The notes under the pieces were generated by a model. The model was not told the origin of the DNA, searched no databases, and saw nothing but the letters and a program-made list of their open reading frames with translations. A program made the position numbers and the translations under genes. Below are positions 9,875-20,245 of a stretch of 39,715 nucleotides of DNA, piece by piece (position 1 is the stretch's first letter; every line of letters begins with the position of its first letter). The stretch comes from Gallionellales bacterium GWA2_55_18. GTDB lineage: Bacteria > Pseudomonadota > Gammaproteobacteria > Burkholderiales > Gallionellaceae. Location: the NCBI GenBank assembly GCA_001801055.1, contig MGWP01000047.1, positions 1-39,715 on the forward strand. The letters run 5' to 3'.

Positions 9875-10366
9875 CTAAGTTTTTTCCGGCGGGCGCAATA
9901 CCTGAGAAATAACATCAAACCCAAAGCCGCGCGATTGCAGAAAGCGCATTTGTTTGGTTTTCTCCCTGGCTTCTTGCGGCAACACACCGAACTTTCTTTG
10001 CCACACTTCACGAGCGGCATCCAATTCGCTTTCCTTTAATGCGGGCAGCGCGGCATCGATCAACTCTTCCGCGATACCTTTTTGGCGCAACTCGTACGCG
10101 ATACGCTGAGTGCCGAAACGGCTGCGCCTGGTATGCAGCAATTGCGTGACGGCGCGCGCGTCGGACAGCCAACCGCGCGCCGTCAAATCATCCAGCAGCG
10201 CATCCAATTCTTCCGGTCGCGGGTTTTCCGGTTGCGACAGACTGAAATCACCATCCGTGCAGGTATGGGGAAGCAATTTGCCGCGCAGCTCGGCACGGCT
10301 AAATTCACGGCGCGCCAAGTATTGCAGGGCGCGCGTGCGCAGGCTTAACTCAGGCTTTTTCCTCAC
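9875..10366 (-). CDS. recX: Regulatory protein RecX
   Basis: 163-aa ORF immediately downstream of and overlapping rec[30 protein letters not shown]. Confidence 0.92.
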   Translation of the reverse strand: MRKKPELSLRTRALQYLARREFSRAELRGKLLPHTCTDGDFSLSQPENPRPEELDALLDDLTARGWLSDARAVTQLLHTRRSRFGTQRIAYELRQKGIAEELIDAALPALKESELDAAREVWQRKFGVLPQEAREKTKQMRFLQSRGFGFDVISQVLRPPEKT

Positions 10367-11456
10367 CCGTGTGCCCGGCTAATAGTTTTTCAGAGGATTT
10401 TGTGCTCGCTTTTGTACTGGCTTTTTCGCCCGCCTTGGCTTTGGTCTTTTCGCCCGCCTCAAGCAGCGCGACCCCCAATGCTCCGCGCACCTTGTTTTCG
10501 ATTTCGAAGGCGATTTCCGGATGTTCGCGCAAATATTCGCGCGCGTTGTCCTTGCCCTGGCCGATTTTCTCGCCCTTGTAGGCGTACCAGGCACCGGATT
10601 TTTCCACCAGCTTGTGCTGTACGCCCAGTTCGATAACTTCGCCCTCGCGTGAAATGCCTTCGCCGTACAGGATGTCGAACAATGCTTCGCGGAACGGCGG
10701 TGCAACCTTGTTCTTCACCACCTTTACGCGCGTCTCGTTGCCGATCACCTCATCGCCCTTCTTGATCGCGCCGATGCGGCGGATATCGAGGCGCACCGAG
10801 GCGTAAAACTTGAGCGCATTGCCGCCGGTGGTGGTTTCCGGGTTGCCGAACATCACGCCGATTTTCATGCGAATCTGGTTGATGAAGATCACCAGCGTAT
10901 TGGAACGCTTGATGTTGGCGGTCAGCTTGCGCAGCGCCTGCGACATCAGGCGCGCATGCAGACCCATTTGCGCATCACCCATTTCTCCCTCGATTTCGGC
11001 CTTGGGTGTCAGCGCGGCCACCGAGTCGATCACTACCACATCCACCGAGGCGGAACGCACCAGCATGTCGGTAATTTCCAGAGCCTGCTCACCATTGTCC
11101 GGCTGCGAGATCAGCAGGTCTTCGACTTTCACACCGAGCTTTTGCGCGTAACTTGGATCGAGTGCATGTTCCGCGTCGATAAACGCCGCCGTGCCGCCCA
11201 GTTTCTGCATCTCGGCGATGATTTGCAAGGTCAGCGTAGTCTTGCCGGATGATTCCGGCCCATAGATTTCCACCACCCGACCACGCGGCAAACCTCCCAC
11301 GCCGAGCGCAATATCCAGTCCCAGCGAACCGGTGGAAACAACTTCTATGTCTTTCACGACATCACTCTCGCCCAAACGCATGATCGAGCCTTTGCCGAAC
11401 TGCTTTTCAATCTGGCTCAATGCAGCTGCGAGCGCCTTGCTTTTATTCTCATCCAT
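10350..11456 (-). CDS. recA: Recombinase RecA
   Basis: [39 protein letters not shown] Walker [36 protein letters not shown]. Confidence 0.99.
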   Translation of the reverse strand: MDENKSKALAAALSQIEKQFGKGSIMRLGESDVVKDIEVVSTGSLGLDIALGVGGLPRGRVVEIYGPESSGKTTLTLQIIAEMQKLGGTAAFIDAEHALDPSYAQKLGVKVEDLLISQPDNGEQALEITDMLVRSASVDVVVIDSVAALTPKAEIEGEMGDAQMGLHARLMSQALRKLTANIKRSNTLVIFINQIRMKIGVMFGNPETTTGGNALKFYASVRLDIRRIGAIKKGDEVIGNETRVKVVKNKVAPPFREALFDILYGEGISREGEVIELGVQHKLVEKSGAWYAYKGEKIGQGKDNAREYLREHPEIAFEIENKVRGALGVALLEAGEKTKAKAGEKASTKASTKSSEKLLAGHTGEEKA

Positions 11457-11511
11457 TATGTATATTCCCCTCAAAAAGTAGTGCGCGGATTATGGCACAC
11501 CCTATGAAAAA

Positions 11512-12009
11512 TCAAGCTAATTCTGTTCGCCGCCCAAGCAGATCAATCACTCCCTGCAATGCAATATGTACCGATTGGGCGCGCACTTCGGCACGATTAC
11601 CATTAATTTGATGGCGCTGCGCGTGAGCAGCGCCATGTTTGAGCCCCCAGGCGAACCATACCGTGCCAACCGGCTTATCCGGTGTGCCGCCATCCGGCCC
11701 GGCGATGCCGCTTACCGCCAATGCCACTTGCGCCGCGCTGTTGGCCAGCGCGCCTGCCACCATCTCGCGCACCACCGCCTCGGACACCGCACCATGCTGA
11801 ATGAGCGCCGCTTCGCTCACGCCCAACATCTGCTGCTTGGCAAGATTGGAATAAGTGATGAAGCCGCGCTCGAACCATGCCGAACTGCCCGCCACATCTG
11901 TGATGGCCTGCGCCACTCCGCCGCCGGTACAGGATTCCGCCGTCGCCAGCATCAGCCCGTGCGATTTCAGTGCCCCGCCAACTTGCGCTGCCAGAATATC
12001 CATCGCCAC
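11512..12009 (-). CDS. pncC: Nicotinamide-nucleotide amidase (CinA C-terminal family)
   Basis: LATAESCTGGGVAQAITDVAGSSAWFERGFITYSN, SGIAGPDGGTPDKPVGTV. Confidence 0.93.
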   Translation of the reverse strand: MAMDILAAQVGGALKSHGLMLATAESCTGGGVAQAITDVAGSSAWFERGFITYSNLAKQQMLGVSEAALIQHGAVSEAVVREMVAGALANSAAQVALAVSGIAGPDGGTPDKPVGTVWFAWGLKHGAAHAQRHQINGNRAEVRAQSVHIALQGVIDLLGRRTELA

Positions 12010-12020
12010 TCCGAATTACA

Positions 12021-12086
12021 GGGGCGAGATTCATCGCGCCCTGATCTACCCATGCGCCAAAAGAAGGGCGCGATAAATCTCGCCCC
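12021..12086. repeat. Intergenic inverted repeat, 22-bp arms GGGGCGAGATTCATCGCGCCCT / AGGGCGCGATAAATCTCGCCCC
   Basis: Arms 12021-12042 and 12065-12086 pair with one mismatch. Confidence 0.85.
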
Positions 12087-12092
12087 TACACG

Positions 12093-13274
12093 TTATTTGT
12101 TTAATCCGCGCGCCAAATCATTCTGGATATCGACCACCGCTTCCAGCCCCGTTGCGATACGGATCAGGCCATCCGTGATGCCTGCCGCCGCGCGCGCCTC
12201 CGGCGTGATGCGCCCGTGGGTGGTGCTGGCTGGATGGGTGATGGTACTCTTGGTGTCGCCCAGATTAGCGGTAATCGAGATCATCCGCGTGTTGTCGATC
12301 ACTCGCCATGCGGCCTCTTTACCGCCCTTGACTTCGAACGACACGATGCCGCCACCGGTCTTTTGCTGTTTCATCGCCAGCGCATGCTGCGGATGCGACG
12401 GCAGCCCCGGATAGAACACCCGCGCCACATTGGGCTGCGCTTCCAGCCAGCGCGCCAGCTCCAACGAATTGGCGCTGTGCGCGTCCATACGCAGCTTGAG
12501 CGTCTCCATGCCTTTCAATAATACCCAAGCGTTAAATGCGCTCAGCGTCGGCCCGGCGGTGCGCAGGAAACCGTACACGCCTTCCATATTCTTTCTGCTA
12601 CCCAACACCGCACCGCCCAGTACGCGCCCTTGCCCGTCGATATACTTGGTCGCTGACTGGATCACGATGTCCGCACCCAGTTCCAGTGGGCGTTGCAGGA
12701 TCGGCGTACAAAAGCAGTTGTCCACCGCCAGCAACGCACCGCATCCCTTCGCCACTGCGGCAATCGCAGCGATATCGGAAATCTCGGTGAGCGGGTTGGA
12801 CGGCGTTTCCAGAAAGAATAACTTTGTGTTGGGGCGCACTGCCGCTTGCCATTCGCTCGTATCTGTTGCAGAAACGTAAGTCGTTTCCACGCCGAATTTT
12901 TTGATGATGTTGTTGAACAGATTGATCGTCGCGCCGAAGATGCTGCGTGAAGCGATGATGTGGTCGCCCGCCTTCAGCAAGCCCATCACGCACGCCAGTA
13001 TCGCCGACATGCCCGATGCCGTGGCGACGCATTGCTCCGCGCCTTCCAGCGCGGCGAGCCGCTCTTCGAACATCGTCACGGTCGGGTTGGTGAAGCGCGA
13101 ATAGATGTTGCCGGGCTGTTCGCCGGTGAAACGCGCGGCGGCTTGTGCGGCATTTTCGAACACGAAGCTCGAAGTCAGGAACAACGCCTCGCTGTTTTCG
13201 CCGAACTGGCTGCGCACCGCGCCCGCGCGCACCGCGAGGGTTTCCGGTTGGTATTTTTGTTGCTCACTCATCAT
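12093..13274 (-). CDS. metZ: O-succinylhomoserine sulfhydrylase
   Basis: SEQQKYQPETLAVRAG, QSATKYIDGQGRVLGG PLP-binding Cys/Met metabolism motif; adjacent to purF. Confidence 0.9.
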   Translation of the reverse strand: MMSEQQKYQPETLAVRAGAVRSQFGENSEALFLTSSFVFENAAQAAARFTGEQPGNIYSRFTNPTVTMFEERLAALEGAEQCVATASGMSAILACVMGLLKAGDHIIASRSIFGATINLFNNIIKKFGVETTYVSATDTSEWQAAVRPNTKLFFLETPSNPLTEISDIAAIAAVAKGCGALLAVDNCFCTPILQRPLELGADIVIQSATKYIDGQGRVLGGAVLGSRKNMEGVYGFLRTAGPTLSAFNAWVLLKGMETLKLRMDAHSANSLELARWLEAQPNVARVFYPGLPSHPQHALAMKQQKTGGGIVSFEVKGGKEAAWRVIDNTRMISITANLGDTKSTITHPASTTHGRITPEARAAAGITDGLIRIATGLEAVVDIQNDLARGLNK

Positions 13275-13309
13275 CTGTCCTCTGATTCCTGATTCCTGAT
13301 CCCCGAACC

Positions 13310-14836
13310 TCACATTGAAGCCGCATTTATCGCCAGATCCAGCTCCAACTGATCCTCGTCTATCGCCTTGTTGGCTTTCCCGCCGCCACGCCGAATTTCT
13401 ATCTCATCCAAATAGTGCGGCGTAATATCGCCGGTGATGTAGTTGCCGTCGAAGCAGGAAGCGTCGAGATTCGTAATGCCGGGGTTGACCTTGCGTATCG
13501 CCGCCTTGAGGTCATCCAAATCCTGGTAGATCAGCCGATCCGCGCCGATTTCGCGGCAAATTTCCTCATCGTTGCGCCCGGTCGCAATCAGTTCGTTGCG
13601 GCTCGGCATGTCGATGCCATACACATTCGGAAAGCGCACCGGCGGCGCGGCGGAGGCAAAGTACACTTTCAGCGCACCGGCGTCGCGCGCCATTTGCACG
13701 ATCTCGCGGCTGGTGGTGCCGCGCACGATGGAATCGTCCACCAGCAGCACGTTCTTGCCCTTGAATTCCACGCCGATAGCATTCAGCTTTTGGCGTACCG
13801 ATTTTTTACGCATCGCCTGCCCCGGCATGATGAAGGTGCGCCCGATATAGCGGTTTTTCACGAAGCCTTCCCGGAATGGCAGGTTGAGGCGGTTCGCCAG
13901 TTGCAGCGCGCTGGGTCGGCTGGAGTCGGGGATCGGGATGACCACGTCGATATCCACCTCGCCCCAGGTGCGCCTGAGTTTGTCGGCGAGGTATTCGCCC
14001 ATGTACAGGCGCGTCTCGTACACCGACACGCCATCGATCATAGAATCCGGTCGCGCCAAATAAACATATTCGAAAATACACGGGTTGAGGCTGGCTTTAT
14101 CGCTGCATTGCTGGCTGTGAAAATTGCCATCAAAATCGATGAACACCGCTTCGCCGGGCGCGACATCCCGCAAAAATCTGAAACCCAGCGTATCCAGCGC
14201 CACGCTTTCCGATGCGACCAGATATTCCGGCCCATGCTCGGTTTCATGCACACCCACCACCAGCGGGCGGATGCCGCAACTATCGCGGAACGCCAGCAAG
14301 CCATAGCCCGCAATCATCGCCACCACGGCATAAGCGCCCCGGCAACGCCGGTGTACGCCGGATACCGCAGCAAAAATGGCCGGTACAGTCAGGCGCAGCC
14401 CCTTGGAGCTGGCCTGCAACTCGTGCGCCAGCACATTCAGCAACACTTCAGAATCGGAATCGGTATTGACGTGGCGCAAGTCATCCGCAAACAACTGCTT
14501 CTTCAGCTCTTCGGCATTGGTCAGGTTGCCGTTATGTCCGAGCACGATGCCAAATGGCGAATTCACATAGAACGGCTGCGCCTCGTTGTGATCCACCGCG
14601 GAACCGGCGGTGGGATAGCGCACATGCGCGATACCCGCGTTGCCACGCAATGCCCGCATGTTGCGCGTGCGGAACACATCGCGCACCAGCCCATTATCCT
14701 TGTGCAAATGAAAGGTGCGCCCGTCCAGCGTAGCGATACCGGCAGCATCCTGGCCGCGATGTTGCAAGACTTGCAAACCGTCATACAGCAAATGGTTGGC
14801 TGGCGTTTGCGAAACTACACCGAGAATGCCGCACAT
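13310..14836 (-). CDS. purF: Amidophosphoribosyltransferase
   Basis: [10 protein letters not shown] with N-terminal Cys, [36 protein letters not shown]. Confidence 0.97.
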   Translation of the reverse strand: MCGILGVVSQTPANHLLYDGLQVLQHRGQDAAGIATLDGRTFHLHKDNGLVRDVFRTRNMRALRGNAGIAHVRYPTAGSAVDHNEAQPFYVNSPFGIVLGHNGNLTNAEELKKQLFADDLRHVNTDSDSEVLLNVLAHELQASSKGLRLTVPAIFAAVSGVHRRCRGAYAVVAMIAGYGLLAFRDSCGIRPLVVGVHETEHGPEYLVASESVALDTLGFRFLRDVAPGEAVFIDFDGNFHSQQCSDKASLNPCIFEYVYLARPDSMIDGVSVYETRLYMGEYLADKLRRTWGEVDIDVVIPIPDSSRPSALQLANRLNLPFREGFVKNRYIGRTFIMPGQAMRKKSVRQKLNAIGVEFKGKNVLLVDDSIVRGTTSREIVQMARDAGALKVYFASAAPPVRFPNVYGIDMPSRNELIATGRNDEEICREIGADRLIYQDLDDLKAAIRKVNPGITNLDASCFDGNYITGDITPHYLDEIEIRRGGGKANKAIDEDQLELDLAINAASM

Positions 14837-14911
14837 GATTTTATCCCAACAATTTAACTGCCAAAAAACCAACTGCACCCAATAATTAACTTCGGGAATC
14901 GATTCCAACGA

Positions 14912-15430
14912 TTAACTATGGGTACGATAATGTATGCGCGCCGCTATGTTGTCCGGCAACCACACTTTAGTAAACAACGCGACCCCCTCCGCCGCTTTGC
15001 TCGTCTGTGCGGTGCGCCAGAACGGCTGTTCTGGAATATGCGTCAACCCGGCCAGCCACACCAGAACGAGCACCACCAGCCCGCCGCGCAACAGCCCGAA
15101 CATCCCGCCCAACATCCTGTCCAACCAGCCCAGCCCGACTGCCTTCACCAGCTTGGAAACCAGCCAGGCCAGCACACCCCACACAACCAATGCCGCAACA
15201 AATACCGCAGCATAAGCCACCGCAATACGCGCAAGCGCTTGTGTCCCTTCGTCATTGCTCAGGACCGGCATCGGTATCAGCGGCGCAACATCACCGGCAA
15301 ACAACCGGCTCAATACAAATGCGACCGGCCAACCCAACAGCGACAACACCTCATAAACAAGGCCGCGCCACAAACCGAGCAACAACGAAACCAGCAATAT
15401 TCCCGCTACGGCAAAATCAAACCCGGTCAT
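14912..15430 (-). CDS. cvpA: CvpA family protein
   Basis: 172-aa membrane ORF TGFDFAVAGILLVSLLLGLWRGLVYEVLSLLGW, next to purF. Confidence 0.92.
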   Translation of the reverse strand: MTGFDFAVAGILLVSLLLGLWRGLVYEVLSLLGWPVAFVLSRLFAGDVAPLIPMPVLSNDEGTQALARIAVAYAAVFVAALVVWGVLAWLVSKLVKAVGLGWLDRMLGGMFGLLRGGLVVLVLVWLAGLTHIPEQPFWRTAQTSKAAEGVALFTKVWLPDNIAARIHYRTHS

Positions 15431-16140
15431 TTCTCATTCGTGACTACCGGATGCAAGCCATGTTTTTCCAACAACTGCCGCACTTTCTCCGCCTTATCCC
15501 GCTCCGTGTAGGGTCCGACACGCACACGAATCTTGTCGCCAATTTTTTCGGTATAGGCCTTACTGAAACCCCATTTTTTCAGCTTATCCAGTTCCTGTTT
15601 CGCGGTAGCAGCGTTGGCATAGGCACCAACCTGCGCGACATAACTGTCAACACTATCCGGTTTGGCTTGGCCTTTGGATTCCGGGCTTTTGGGTTCAGGT
15701 TTTTTGGGTTCCGGGCTTTCGGATTCCGGAGCATTGGCTTCCAGTAGCTTATTGGCAGCCGGTTGTATCTTGCCCTGCGCTTCGGTTCTGGGATTGCTTG
15801 CGGCTGGCGGTTGATTGTTTGGTGCAGCAACCGGTTTTGCAGCATCGGCTTGCGCCACAGCAGACGCGGCAACCGGTGGTGGCGAAGCATCCACGACTGT
15901 GGAAGCGGCTAACGGTAATATCCCTGCCACTTCCGAAGCCGCCACACCCGGCACAAACTCGCCGACCTTTTCTGGAGCCGGAATACGCAGGTCGATGTCT
16001 TCCCCGGTGGGCTTGGGTTCGCTATCCAGCACCATCGGCAGTACCACCACCACCGCCAGCGTGAGCGCGATTGCACCGATCAGGCGGCGGCGCGCTTTGC
16101 GCCTGAGATTCAGTTCATCGTCTGTCTGCTGCTTTGCCAT
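15427..16140 (-). CDS. SPOR domain-containing protein (DedD-like)
   Basis: One TM helix, Ala/Pro linker with KKPEPKSPES repeats, C-terminal SPOR YVAQVGAYANAATAKQELDKLKKWGF...VRVGPYTERDKAEKV. Confidence 0.92.
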   Translation of the reverse strand: MAKQQTDDELNLRRKARRRLIGAIALTLAVVVVLPMVLDSEPKPTGEDIDLRIPAPEKVGEFVPGVAASEVAGILPLAASTVVDASPPPVAASAVAQADAAKPVAAPNNQPPAASNPRTEAQGKIQPAANKLLEANAPESESPEPKKPEPKSPESKGQAKPDSVDSYVAQVGAYANAATAKQELDKLKKWGFSKAYTEKIGDKIRVRVGPYTERDKAEKVRQLLEKHGLHPVVTNEK

Positions 16141-16143
16141 TCT

Positions 16144-17733
16144 TTAGTGAACCCCTAAATTTTTCCCCGCCATCACTTCGGCTACGGTGTAGAACGACCC
16201 GAAGGCCGCGATTCTATCATTTTCACCCGCCGCGTTACAGGCATAACGCAACGCTTCGCCGACGTTATGGAAGGCTTGAATTTCCCCGCGCACGCCGCGC
16301 TGCCGCAACACTTGCGCCAGCTCATCGGCGCTCGCGCCACGCGGTGCGGCGATACCCGCCACCAGCCAGGTATCGATATGCGGATCGAGCGCCGCCGCCA
16401 CCCCCGCCATGTCCTTGTCCCCAAGCATCGCAAACACCGCCCAGGTATGCGGACAGGGCGGCAAGCTGGCGAGATTTTGCGCCAGCGAGCGCGCCGCATG
16501 GGGGTTGTGCGCCACATCCAAGATCAGCGCCGGTTTGCCCGGTATAACCTGAAAACGCCCTGCCAATCGCACCTCGACCAGCCCGCGCCGCACCGCCTCC
16601 ATACTCACCGGCAAGCGCTCCTTCAGCGCATCCAGCGCCGCCAACACCGCGCAGGCGTTGTTAAGCTGAAATGCGCCGCGCAACGCCGGGTACGGCAAGG
16701 AATTGCGCGCGCCGATTGTGCTGCGGTAGTTCCACTGCATCGACCCCTTCCCCCTCCCCTCCCCCGGAGGGAGAGGGGCTTCTAGTTCCCTCTCCCTCCG
16801 GGGGAGGGCTAAGGAGGGGGAGTGTGAGATGACAATAGTGCGTGATACATCGCCACTTCCCTCTCTGATGGAACTACTAGCCATCTGACTAGGCTGTCCA
16901 ACAACGACAGCCAAGTCATTGGTTACCTCACTCCCTCTCCCGCCTGCGGGAGAGGGAAGTTGAAACCCAAATTCCCGCCCGATCCGCCAAAGTTGTGCGC
17001 CAACTTTTTCGGCATGGTCAATAATCGCCTGCGGCACATCCGCATCCGCACAAATAGCCACCTTGCCGCTGCGGAATATCCCCGCCTTCTCGAAAGCGAT
17101 CTGCTCGCGCGTCTCGCCGAGGTAATCGGTGTGGTCGATATCCACATTGGTCACCACCGCGCAGTCGTTATCGAACGCGTTAACCGCATCCAGCCTGCCG
17201 CCCAGCCCGACTTCGAGAATCGCGACATCCACCTTGTGTTCGATGAAGCACTGCATCGCCGCCAGCGTGCCAAATTCAAAATAGGTCAGGGGAATATCAA
17301 CCGGTGCTGACGGTTGCCCCCTCCCCTTCAAGGGGAGGGTTGGGGTGGGGATGGGTATCTCGTCATTCGCGCCTTGCCCTTTGCGCGCCCGCTCGATTTT
17401 TTCAAAGGAAGCGCACAACTCCGCATCGCTCGCCTGCCGCTTGCCGATGCGCACGCGCTCGTTGTAATGCAGCAGATGCGGCGAGGTGTAGCAGCCGACC
17501 CGGTATCCGGCGGCGTGCAGCATGCTTTCCAGCATCGCGCACACCGAACCCTTGCCGTTGGTGCCGCCGACCGTGATGATGGGAAAATCAGGCTGTAGAT
17601 TCAACCGCTGCTTGACCTGCGCCACGCGCTCCAGGCCGAGCGCGATGGTCTTGGGATGCAGGGATTCGAGGTAGCTTAGCCAGTCGTGTAAATTCATTTT
17701 CCGGGCGAATCGCGGTGTCGCGTGCTCGCTCAT
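16144..17733 (-). CDS. folC: Bifunctional folylpolyglutamate/dihydrofolate synthase with repeat-derived insertions
   Basis: TVGGTNGKGSVCAMLESML, HLLHYNERVRIG, EVGLGGRLDAVNAFDND; likely native ATG at 17697 (MNLHDWLSYLE); two in-frame insertions encoded by palindromic repeats. Confidence 0.93.
   Translation of the reverse strand: MSEHATPRFARKMNLHDWLSYLESLHPKTIALGLERVAQVKQRLNLQPDFPIITVGGTNGKGSVCAMLESMLHAAGYRVGCYTSPHLLHYNERVRIGKRQASDAELCASFEKIERARKGQGANDEIPIPTPTLPLKGRGQPSAPVDIPLTYFEFGTLAAMQCFIEHKVDVAILEVGLGGRLDAVNAFDNDCAVVTNVDIDHTDYLGETREQIAFEKAGIFRSGKVAICADADVPQAIIDHAEKVGAQLWRIGREFGFQLPSPAGGRGSEVTNDLAVVVGQPSQMASSSIREGSGDVSRTIVISHSPSLALPRRERELEAPLPPGEGRGKGSMQWNYRSTIGARNSLPYPALRGAFQLNNACAVLAALDALKERLPVSMEAVRRGLVEVRLAGRFQVIPGKPALILDVAHNPHAARSLAQNLASLPPCPHTWAVFAMLGDKDMAGVAAALDPHIDTWLVAGIAAPRGASADELAQVLRQRGVRGEIQAFHNVGEALRYACNAAGENDRIAAFGSFYTVAEVMAGKNLGVH
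16743..16960. repeat. Composite palindromic repeat (GC-rich arms flanking hairpin core A) inside folC
   Basis: Arms cctcccccggaggg.../ctccctctcccgcctgcgggagaggga flanking the 48-nt core; same architecture at 28419-28590. Confidence 0.8.
16878..16925 (-). repeat. 48-nt hairpin repeat, copy A (inside folC)
   Basis: Minus strand: TAACCA A TGACT T GGCTGTC GTTGTTG GACAGCC T AGTCA GA TGGCTA. Confidence 0.9.
17311..17356. repeat. Solitary GC-rich palindromic arm inside folC
   Basis: cccctccccttcaaggggagggttggggtgggg, near-identical to the left arm at 28419-28462; translated PIPTPTLPLKGRGQP. Confidence 0.8.
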
Positions 17734-17807
17734 TCCTCGCCTACTATCAAGGTATGTCTCATCATTCGCTGCGCGGCTCCTTGCGCTTCATCCCGGAAAA
17801 TGAATTT
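17690..17807 (+). mobile_element. 118-bp MITE-like element, copy 1
   Basis: Perfect 16-bp TIRs AAATTCATTTTCCGGG / CCCGGAAAATGAATTT; ~80% identical to reverse complement of 29248-29365 (also 118 bp). Confidence 0.85.
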
Positions 17808-17827
17808 CCAAAGTCTCGTTGAACATC

Positions 17828-17855
17828 CGGCGCAATGCCCGTTGGTTATTGCGCT
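17828..17855. repeat. Short palindrome ggcgcaatgcccgttggttattgcgc
   Basis: GCGCAAT/ATTGCGC arms, intergenic. Confidence 0.6.
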
Positions 17856-17864
17856 CTACGCTCG

Positions 17865-18449
17865 TCAGGATTCGATGACCTCATCCGGAATTTCAAACTC
17901 GGCAATGCTGTATCCTGTTATCTCAGCTAATTTCCATGCCTGAAAATGTGCCCATTTAGGTGTCCATGTGTCGGATTCAAAGGAAACGATGGCATAGCGA
18001 TCTTCATCAAAATAACCAATGACTTTTGAATAATGCTCCACCCAAACAATGTTGTTTATTTTGCCTGTCTGCTCAAGCTGCCGTTCACGATACTCCAATG
18101 CGAGCTTTATTGATTCCAAAGTAAAAACAGTTAAGTTTTTTGAGTCTTTTAATCGACGAATAAGATCATCCAGTTTCTTTGTTAGTCGAGACGATTTTAT
18201 ATATCTCTGTATAGCTGCCGAAAGTGTTAAATTATTTTGACTTAAGTAACTTTTTATCTGCTGCGCAATGTCTTCAGCAGCATTAGTAACGGATGTTCCT
18301 GGATCCTTCGCCATTTGTGAACAGATGACAACTAGCGGTTTATCGGCATCATCAAGAATACGTACATGACATCGAGATGGGGTATCCCAAAAACCACCAA
18401 AATTGTGAATAAATTCCTCTTTTATCGCCACCGCTGCTCCCGAATTCAA
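17865..18449 (-). CDS. Hypothetical protein inserted between accD and folC
   Basis: AT-richer ORF of 194 aa, codes through; start probably TTG (18449) or an internal GTG; no family recognised. Confidence 0.7.
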   Translation of the reverse strand: MNSGAAVAIKEEFIHNFGGFWDTPSRCHVRILDDADKPLVVICSQMAKDPGTSVTNAAEDIAQQIKSYLSQNNLTLSAAIQRYIKSSRLTKKLDDLIRRLKDSKNLTVFTLESIKLALEYRERQLEQTGKINNIVWVEHYSKVIGYFDEDRYAIVSFESDTWTPKWAHFQAWKLAEITGYSIAEFEIPDEVIES

Positions 18450-18455
18450 CTAAAC

Positions 18456-19337
18456 CTAAGCCGCTTCAATCTCCGCCACCGCCGATTGCTTGGTCAGCAA
18501 CGTGATCAGCGTCGTCAGTTGATTCTTCATCTCGCGCCGGTCGATGATCATGTCCACCGCGCCGTGTTCGAGCAGAAACTCCGCGCGCTGGAAGCCTTCC
18601 GGCAGGGTTTCGCGCACTGTTTGCTGGATCACGCGCGCACCGGCAAAACCGATCAGCGCGCCGGGTTCGGCGATCACCACGTCGCCCATGAAGGCGAAGC
18701 TGGCGGATACGCCGCCCATGGTCGGGTCGGTCAGCACCGAGATGAACGGCAGTTTTTCCTGGCTGAGTTGCGTCAAGGCGGCGCAGGTCTTCGCCATCTG
18801 CATCAACGACAGCAGGCCTTCCTGCATACGCGCGCCGCCGCTGGCGGCGAAGCAGATGAACGGACATTTTTGTTCCAGCGCAACTTGCACGCCACGCACA
18901 AAACGCTCGCCGACTACCGAGCCCATCGAACCGCCCATGAAGTTGAATTCAAATGCCGCGACAACCACCGGAACCGCATGGACACTGCCCTGCATCACCA
19001 CCAGCGCGTCTTCCTCTTCGGTGCTTTTCTTAGCTGCGACGAGGCGCTCCGAATACTTCCGGCTATCCTTGAATTTGAGGGTGTCGATCGGCAACACTTC
19101 CGCACCGATCTCGAAGCGCCCTTCGCCGTCGAGCAGCAGATCCAGACGGGTACGCGCGGTGATGCGGTGATGGTGATGGCACTTCGGGCAGACGCTCTGG
19201 TTCTTTTCCAGATCGGAGTGATACAACACCGCCTGGCAGGATGGGCACTTATGCCACAAACCTTCCGGCACATTTTTCTTGGCATCGCCGTCGCGGCGCT
19301 TGATCTTGGGCGGCAATAATTTCTGGAACCAGCTCAT
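18456..19337 (-). CDS. accD: Acetyl-CoA carboxylase carboxyltransferase subunit beta
   Basis: [26 protein letters not shown] zinc finger, [34 protein letters not shown]. Confidence 0.98.
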   Translation of the reverse strand: MSWFQKLLPPKIKRRDGDAKKNVPEGLWHKCPSCQAVLYHSDLEKNQSVCPKCHHHHRITARTRLDLLLDGEGRFEIGAEVLPIDTLKFKDSRKYSERLVAAKKSTEEEDALVVMQGSVHAVPVVVAAFEFNFMGGSMGSVVGERFVRGVQVALEQKCPFICFAASGGARMQEGLLSLMQMAKTCAALTQLSQEKLPFISVLTDPTMGGVSASFAFMGDVVIAEPGALIGFAGARVIQQTVRETLPEGFQRAEFLLEHGAVDMIIDRREMKNQLTTLITLLTKQSAVAEIEAA

Positions 19338-19373
19338 GGTGTTTCCTTTTCCTTGTCTGCTTATTCATTTCTG

Positions 19374-19426
19374 GGAGCGCGGGCATCTTGCCCGCTTTAA
19401 TTATGCGGGCAAGATGCCCGCGCTCC
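19374..19426. repeat. Perfect 22-bp inverted repeat between trpA and accD
   Basis: GGAGCGCGGGCATCTTGCCCGC-tttaattat-GCGGGCAAGATGCCCGCGCTCC. Confidence 0.95.
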
Positions 19427-19444
19427 AGTCATTTCACAAAAACA

Positions 19445-20245
19445 TTAGGCCTGATCCACCGCCAGCCTTAGTTCTTTGACCAGTTTGCCCACATTGGCGA
19501 CTACATTCTGTTCGGTCGAGTTTTCGATCTCCTGCACGATGCGGCTGCCCACCACCACGCCGTCGCACAGCTTCGCCACCGCCAGTGCGGTGGCCGCATC
19601 GCGGATACCGAAGCCGACGCCAATGGGCAGGCTGATATGCTTGCGCAGTTGCGGAATTTTTTGTGCGATGGCATCCAAATCCAGATGCCCTGCGCCGGTT
19701 ACACCTTTAAGCGAGACATAATACACATAACCGCGCGCCAGTTTGGCGACCTGCTGGATGCGCGCATCATTGGTGGTCGGTGCCAGTAGAAAGATCGGAT
19801 CGATACCGTGGGCCTGCAGATGCTCGAACGCATCGTGGCTCTCTTCCGGCGGGAAATCCACGGTCAGCACGCCATCCACGCCGACTTCTGCGCAACGCCT
19901 AGCGAATGTTTCCCAGCCCATCGCTTCGATCGGGTTGCCGTAGCCCATCAGTACCACCGGTGTGGTCGCATCCTGTTTGCGGAACTCCGCCACCATTTCC
20001 AACACGCCGCGCAACGACATGCCGTGTTTGAGCGCGCGCTCGGAAGCGCGCTGGATAGTAGGGCCATCCGCCATCGGGTCGGAGAACGGCACGCCCAGTT
20101 CGAGCACATCCGCGCCTGCTTCCACCAGCGCATGCAGCAGCGGTACGGTGAGTTGCTGCGATGGATCGCCTGCGGTGATGAACGGGATCAGTGCCTTGCG
20201 TCGTTGTTGCTTGAGTTTGGCGAAAGTTACTTGAATACGGCTCAT
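19445..20245 (-). CDS. trpA: Tryptophan synthase alpha chain
   Basis: [37 protein letters not shown]. Confidence 0.98.
   Translation of the reverse strand: MSRIQVTFAKLKQQRRKALIPFITAGDPSQQLTVPLLHALVEAGADVLELGVPFSDPMADGPTIQRASERALKHGMSLRGVLEMVAEFRKQDATTPVVLMGYGNPIEAMGWETFARRCAEVGVDGVLTVDFPPEESHDAFEHLQAHGIDPIFLLAPTTNDARIQQVAKLARGYVYYVSLKGVTGAGHLDLDAIAQKIPQLRKHISLPIGVGFGIRDAATALAVAKLCDGVVVGSRIVQEIENSTEQNVVANVGKLVKELRLAVDQA

Noticed and set aside
13415-14857. 480-aa plus-strand ORF opposite purF
   Set aside because: Shadow ORF of the purF frame; composition (His/Arg/Gln-rich) typical of antisense reads.
18026-18070. Fifth copy of the 48-nt hairpin (TAACCAATGACTT at 18026)
   Set aside because: Only the first 13 nt match; no pairing arm or TGGCTA end at the expected distance, and it lies in ordinary coding sequence.
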